Virus record (IMG/VR): IMGVR_UViG_3300044630_001933
Span: 1-32,302 of that record
Length of the DNA: 32,302 nt
Reading direction: 5' to 3' (one strand)
Source: a virus
The position numbers and the translations under genes are program-made. Numbering within the stretch: the first letter of the stretch is position 1; each line of letters begins with the position of its first letter. A model generated the notes under the pieces. That model was not told the DNA's origin. It saw nothing but the letters and a program-made list of their open reading frames with translations, and did not search any database. Positions 28,894-32,302 of the stretch are shown in pieces.

Positions 28894-29757
28894 ATTAACA
28901 ATATCAAGACCACTCTTGAGATAAACGCAAACCAGCCAAAAGCTCGACTAGGGTTACTATCAGACCTTCACTTTGGAGCCTCTTGCATGGTCAAGCCAGC
29001 ACTCAAGTACGACCTCGAGAGAATGGCTGCTAGCAACTGCCGAATCGGGATAAACGGGGATGTATTCGACTTCATTCTACCGAGCGACCTTAAACGCTTT
29101 GACCTCGACGCTCTTGATCGTGAACTACTCCAAGGAGGACTTAAGCCGATTGATGCGGCAATCGAGATGGCTTACGAGTTCTTGAAGCCCTATGCCCACC
29201 TCATCGAGTTTATAGGCATCGGCAATCACGAAGCCCACGTCTCCAAGAGGCATCATATAGACGTGATGTCTATCCTTCTCTACCGTCTCAACCAGCTACC
29301 TAATGTCGATATTAAGGCGGGCGGTTGGTGCGGGTACTGGAACGTGACACTCAAGAGGCAAACCCGCTTAACGAACTTCTTGATGTACAGACACCACGGG
29401 GCGGGCGGGGCGGCTCCAGTTACTAAGGGAATCATTGACTTTCAACGTATGTTAGCTTGGCAAGGAGACATAGACGCCCTCTGGATTGGACACAAGCATA
29501 ATAAATTCGTTGATCTCGCCACCAAGATGGAATACCGCACCAAGAGGAACGAGGCGAGAACCAAGCAAGTCACTTGTATTATGACTGGCTCATACCTCAG
29601 CACCTACGGAACCGAGGCGGGTACGAATCCAAGCTATGCCCAAGCGTGGAATCTTGCCCCTCAACAGTTTGGAGGGGTTATACTTGAATTGTCACAGAGA
29701 GAGTTTTATGTCGGCAAAGAGCAAACAGTTACCGTACAATGTACGGCTATCTTGTAG
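28894..29757 (+). CDS. Calcineurin-like metallophosphoesterase (start uncertain)
   Basis: Two-metal phosphoesterase with all family motifs: SDLHFGAS (D-x-H, at 28963-28971), INGDVFDF, IGIGNHEAH, YRHHGAGG and WIGHKHNKF. The first ATG in the frame, 28987, would lose the D-x-H motif that binds the first metal. The frame is open back to the TAA of the previous gene and has no ATG, GTG or TTG before the motif. I therefore place the start provisionally at ATT 28894; readthrough of the TAA at 28888 is the alternative. The substrate is unknown; roles could include DNA, RNA or nucleotide cleavage. Confidence 0.76.
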   Translation: MNNIKTTLEINANQPKARLGLLSDLHFGASCMVKPALKYDLERMAASNCRIGINGDVFDFILPSDLKRFDLDALDRELLQGGLKPIDAAIEMAYEFLKPYAHLIEFIGIGNHEAHVSKRHHIDVMSILLYRLNQLPNVDIKAGGWCGYWNVTLKRQTRLTNFLMYRHHGAGGAAPVTKGIIDFQRMLAWQGDIDALWIGHKHNKFVDLATKMEYRTKRNEARTKQVTCIMTGSYLSTYGTEAGTNPSYAQAWNLAPQQFGGVILELSQREFYVGKEQTVTVQCTAIL

Positions 29758-29766
29758 AATTATTTT

Positions 29767-30759
29767 ATGGAGTTAATAAGAGCACCGTTTCCGTGGTTCG
29801 GAGGCAAGGCGAGGGTGGCAAGTTTGATATGGGATAGGCTAGGGTGGGATATTGGAACCTACGTTGAGCCGTTTGCGGGGTCGTGTGCGGTTGCACTAAA
29901 TCGACCCGATAAATTTAAGGGGTGGATTACTCTTAATGATATTGATGGGAATATCTCTAACTTTTGGCGAGCAATGGAGCAAGCACCCGAAGAGGTAGCT
30001 ATTCACGCCTCAAGCCCAGTCAATGAGTGCGACTTACACGCTCGGCATTTATGGTTAGTTAACAACGCTCAAAAGCTAACATCACGGCTTATGGCTGACC
30101 CCGACTACTTCGAGCCTAAAACTGCGGGCTGGTGGGCGTGGGGCTTATGCCTTTGGATTGGTGGCGGTTGGTGTAGTGGTCAAGGTGGCTGGATGGCTCA
30201 AGAGGATGAGGAAGGTATTCATGCATTGGTTGCTTTAGGCAATGGTGGGCAAGGAGTAGCTAGGCAGTTACCGCACTTAGGCGATGGTGGGCAAGGAGTA
30301 GCTAGAAAGTTACCGCACTTAGGCGATGGTGGGAAAGAGGCTCAAAGACTTGAGTTTCTTAATACATGGTTCGCTAAACTCTCAGACTTGCTTCACGATT
30401 CCCGTACTTGTTGCGGAAGCTGGGAGCGAGTTTTATCAATTGGAACAATTACACGGAACGGAATAGCGGGGGTACTTCTTGACCCGCCGTACAGCTTGAC
30501 CGATGCAGTTTACACTCATGATTCCAAAAGCATCTCTGGAGAAGTTCGGGAGTGGGCGTTAGCCAATGGAGAAAACCCACTTCTTAGAATTGCTCTTTGT
30601 GGGCATACGGCAGAAGGGCATGAGATACTTGAGTCTCACGGGTGGAAAGTTGCAAAGTGGAATTCAAGCGGGTATCAAGGTGGAGACGACCGAGAACGTA
30701 TCTGGTTTAGCCCTCATTGCATCTCTCCAGAGATGGGTGGACTATTCCAAGATGTATAA
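29767..30759 (+). CDS. dam: DNA adenine methylase, Dam (D12) type
   Basis: Adds methyl groups to adenine in DNA, probably to protect phage DNA. It has PFPWFGGKAR near the start, EPFAGS (34-39) for the methyl donor, and the catalytic DPPYS (239-243). Residues 157-189 hold a tandem repeat of a 14-residue unit (LGNGGQGVARQLPH, LGDGGQGVARKLPH, LGDGG) inserted between the binding and catalytic motifs. At 330 residues it is longer than the usual 270-280. A TAGAAT -10-like box lies six bases before the ATG with no ribosome site, another possible leaderless start. It may act with the Mom-like protein. Confidence 0.88.
   Translation: MELIRAPFPWFGGKARVASLIWDRLGWDIGTYVEPFAGSCAVALNRPDKFKGWITLNDIDGNISNFWRAMEQAPEEVAIHASSPVNECDLHARHLWLVNNAQKLTSRLMADPDYFEPKTAGWWAWGLCLWIGGGWCSGQGGWMAQEDEEGIHALVALGNGGQGVARQLPHLGDGGQGVARKLPHLGDGGKEAQRLEFLNTWFAKLSDLLHDSRTCCGSWERVLSIGTITRNGIAGVLLDPPYSLTDAVYTHDSKSISGEVREWALANGENPLLRIALCGHTAEGHEILESHGWKVAKWNSSGYQGGDDRERIWFSPHCISPEMGGLFQDV
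30235..30333 (+). repeat. 42-bp tandem repeats inside the methylase gene
   Basis: Two full 42-bp units (30235-30276 and 30277-30318) plus a partial third, encoding the glycine-rich 14-residue unit. They are in frame, so changes in copy number would lengthen or shorten the loop without breaking the gene. Confidence 0.85.
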
Positions 30760-30760
30760 T

Positions 30761-30768
30761 CGTCTTAA
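30761..30768 (+). promoter_or_regulatory. CGTCTTAA motif, copy 3, after TATAAT
   Basis: TATAAT (30755-30760) is directly followed by CGTCTTAA. Nearly the same join (TAAAAT then CGTCTTAA) occurs at 31171-31184. Looks like a promoter -10 with a shared start region. Confidence 0.48.
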
Positions 30769-30788
30769 TTGTAAGGGAACCTAACAAA

Positions 30789-30977
30789 ATGAATGAACTA
30801 TTAAAGAAAATAATTGCCGGGGCTTTGTCCGGCTTCGTCTCGGCGTTTCTCGTTGACCTCAACGCTTGGAAGAGCAATGAGGCGATGGAGCACTTCAACT
30901 ATGCCTTAGCCGTCAAAAGATGGTTAGCGGGTGCGGTGAGCGGAGCCTTGACGGGGCTTGGGTTCGGTCAACTATGA
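30789..30977 (+). CDS. Small membrane protein (62 aa), possible second holin
   Basis: MNELLKKIIAGALSGFVSAF begins with a hydrophobic helix; a second one is at the end (WLAGAVSGALTGLGFG). The middle (LVDLNAWKSNEAMEHFNYAL) is polar. Two spans and short length fit a class II holin, yet its distance from the endolysin leaves this open. The frame extends to 30717, but ATG 30789 has AAGGGA upstream, so I use it. It overlaps the next gene by ATGA. Confidence 0.62.
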   Translation: MNELLKKIIAGALSGFVSAFLVDLNAWKSNEAMEHFNYALAVKRWLAGAVSGALTGLGFGQL

Positions 30978-31162
30978 ACGCCAACTTCCGCATCGGATTT
31001 AACCTCGGCGGCTTACTAAAGAACGTTGGGGTGTTTGTGGTCAAGGTTAGCCAAGAGGACGGTGAACGCATCTTGGTTTGCGTTGATCAACTGAGACTGG
31101 CGTTGATTCTAGCGGGTCAAGGTGTGCTTGCGGATAGGCTGGTTGCTGAGTGGCGAAAATAG
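30974..31162 (+). CDS. Hypothetical protein before terminase (62 aa)
   Basis: MNANFRIGFNLGGLLKNVGV, then strands and a C-terminal helix (VDQLRLALILAGQGVLADRL). No family was recognised. ATG 30974 overlaps the stop of the membrane protein gene by ATGA; the longer frame from 30920 is a shadow of that gene. A CGTCTTAA motif separates it from terS. Confidence 0.6.
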   Translation: MNANFRIGFNLGGLLKNVGVFVVKVSQEDGERILVCVDQLRLALILAGQGVLADRLVAEWRK

Positions 31163-31176
31163 TAGGCGGGTAAAAT

Positions 31177-31184
31177 CGTCTTAA
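31177..31184 (+). promoter_or_regulatory. CGTCTTAA motif, copy 4, after TAAAAT
   Basis: TAAAAT (31171-31176) directly joined to CGTCTTAA, four bases before the terS ATG at 31189. No ribosome site is seen. The element is likely the late promoter or start region for the packaging and structural genes. Confidence 0.48.
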
Positions 31185-31188
31185 GTTT

Positions 31189-31617
31189 ATGAGCCAAGAA
31201 AACCACGGTGAAAACCACGGTCAAGAAAATGAGATGATTCCTCAGCCTCACGGAGGAGCATTGAGGAACGGTGGAACCAATAGAGGCGGGACGGGCAGAC
31301 CCAAGAGCGAGATTCGCAAGGCTTGTGCCGAGGCGTTCGACAGCCGAATACCTCGCCTTCTACAGATAATGGATGAGGCAAGCACCCCAGCCGAGTACAT
31401 GAAGGCTCTTGACCTCTTAGGAAAGTATGGAGGACTCCAACAAATTGACGCAACCAGCGGAGACAACCCACTCCAAGGGCTTACCGAATCCGAGCGAATT
31501 GAGAGAATTGCTTCGCTCATTAACCTTGCAAGAGCAAGAGGAACTACTGAACCACCTCCAAGCAATGCCCTTGACGTTCAGTCAGTGGTATCAGACCCAG
31601 AAGCCGAAACATTATAG
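31189..31617 (+). CDS. terS: Small terminase subunit
   Basis: Recognises phage DNA and brings it to TerL. The 142-residue protein has a polar start (with the family-like GGALRNGGTNRGGTGRPKSE), a helical middle (KACAEAFDSRIPRLLQIMDE, AEYMKALDLLGKYGG), and a C-terminal part ending at ETL. It precedes terL and overlaps its 5' end by up to 191 bases depending on the terL start. No usual ribosome site is seen before its ATG; the CGTCTTAA motif is directly upstream. The last 33 bases are also at positions 1-33. Confidence 0.8.
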   Translation: MSQENHGENHGQENEMIPQPHGGALRNGGTNRGGTGRPKSEIRKACAEAFDSRIPRLLQIMDEASTPAEYMKALDLLGKYGGLQQIDATSGDNPLQGLTESERIERIASLINLARARGTTEPPPSNALDVQSVVSDPEAETL

Positions 31618-32302
31618 TTACCCCCGTCACGTTGAGTACTTGTGCGAGATCGTAGACAAGACCATAAAAGGCGAGTACCAGAACGTAGCTATTAGCCTTC
31701 CACCGGGTCACGGCAAGAGCCAGACCATTACCACGAGGCTTCCTATTTACTGGGGCATGAGGAACCCGCAAGATGCGATTGTCTTTACTGGATACTCTCA
31801 AGACTTCGCCGACCGTAACCTCTCAAGACCCGCAAGAGAGCTTGCCAAGGAGTTAAACATTCTTGACGAGTCCTCTAATGCGATGAGTGAGTGGAGGTTG
31901 ACCAACGGTGCGAGATTGGTTGCCCGAGGTGTTGGTTCGGCTCCAACGGGGATAAACCCAATTAGCCTCTTAGTTTGCGATGACCCGATAAAGGATAGGA
32001 TGCAAGCCGAGAGCGAGACAGAGCGGAATAACATCTGGGACTGGTGGACTGGGAGCGTTGTTCAACGGTTCTTCCCTCGAACGAAGGCGTTTGTGATTGC
32101 TACCCGCTGGCATCATGATGACTTGATTGGACGGCTCAAGACTCAAGGTGATGATAGTTGGACGTTCATTAACCTACCCGCCATTGCAGAGGAGGGCGAC
32201 CCGCTCGGAAGGGCTGAGGGTGAAGCGTTGTGGCCGGAGGTCAAGCCCCTTAACTTTCTTGAGGCCGTCAGAAGGCAGATGGGAGAGTACAACTTTCAAG
32301 CC
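31427..32302 (+). CDS. terL: Terminase large subunit, 5' part (second allele, 3' end outside window)
   Basis: Shows the start that is missing at the left end. ATG 31427 has AGGAAAG just before it and lies inside terS in another frame; later starts at TTG 31499 or ATG 31565 are possible. The N-terminal part includes ELRELLRSLTLQEQEELLNH and FSQWYQTQKPKHYSYPRHVE, then the same ATPase motifs as the left copy. Compared with that copy, positions 31684-32176 differ at about 52 sites with only one amino-acid change (A168T in the 412-residue numbering from the TTG at 56). The sequence is cut by the end of the window. Confidence 0.9.
   Translation, partial: MEDSNKLTQPAETTHSKGLPNPSELRELLRSLTLQEQEELLNHLQAMPLTFSQWYQTQKPKHYSYPRHVEYLCEIVDKTIKGEYQNVAISLPPGHGKSQTITTRLPIYWGMRNPQDAIVFTGYSQDFADRNLSRPARELAKELNILDESSNAMSEWRLTNGARLVARGVGSAPTGINPISLLVCDDPIKDRMQAESETERNNIWDWWTGSVVQRFFPRTKAFVIATRWHHDDLIGRLKTQGDDSWTFINLPAIAEEGDPLGRAEGEALWPEVKPLNFLEAVRRQMGEYNFQA
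31585..32302. repeat. Right copy of imperfect terminal repeat
   Basis: Matches 1-718 with a constant offset of 31,584. The final 126 bases are exactly identical to 593-718, a length that could match the overlap of a large-k de Bruijn assembly. Confidence 0.95.

Overview
The window is one nearly complete genome of a tailed double-stranded DNA phage of siphovirus type (HK97-fold head, tape measure, no contractile sheath genes seen), probably assembled from a metagenome. The last 718 bases (31585-32302) repeat the first 718 (1-718) without indels. The two copies are not identical: about 52 substitutions lie between positions 100 and 592, all but one synonymous, flanked by exact identity. The genome unit is therefore about 31,584 bp and circular or terminally redundant, and the ends carry two strain alleles of terL. 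All three stop codons are used normally, Shine-Dalgarno sequences of AGGAG type are common and -10 boxes look like sigma70 sites, so the host is a bacterium using the standard code. I cannot name it. I see no integrase, tRNA, rRNA, CRISPR array or insertion sequence.

Layout. (1) 31189-32302 joined to 1-18491, plus strand: terminase, portal, minor head protein, prohead protease, capsid, head-tail joining genes, tail tube, a tail-assembly chaperone pair joined by a likely -1 frameshift, tape measure, two large tail-tip proteins and a cluster of small fibre-like proteins, closed by a hairpin terminator. (2) 18642-21003, minus strand: ten very small genes, nearly all joined by 4-base ATGA overlaps, including microproteins of 26, 31, 35 and 47 residues that a length cutoff would miss, and a PD-(D/E)XK-type nuclease. 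(3) 21034-21107: divergent promoter region. (4) 21108-26858, plus strand: early replication and recombination operon with an HTH protein, a Gam/Gp157-like protein, ERF annealing protein, SWIM zinc protein, SSB, HNH endonuclease, RusA resolvase, a DUF1376-type initiator carrying five 11-bp iterons inside its own gene (likely replication origin), and a Mom-like DNA modification enzyme. (5) 26904-27906, minus strand: five small genes. (6) 28119-31162, plus strand: CHAP endolysin, a holin-like membrane protein, a metallophosphoesterase, a Dam-type methylase and two small proteins leading back to terminase.

Most striking: three accessory genes (HNH, Mom-like, zinc protein) each sit between operon genes and are bounded by 11-15 bp direct repeats that recreate the neighbouring gene junction, so each looks like a cassette that slipped into an ATGA junction without breaking it. 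Other leads are the internal iteron origin, a candidate pseudoknotted RNA just upstream of the initiator, a metallophosphoesterase whose first catalytic motif lies upstream of any canonical start codon, and a recurring CGTCTT motif ahead of several late genes.
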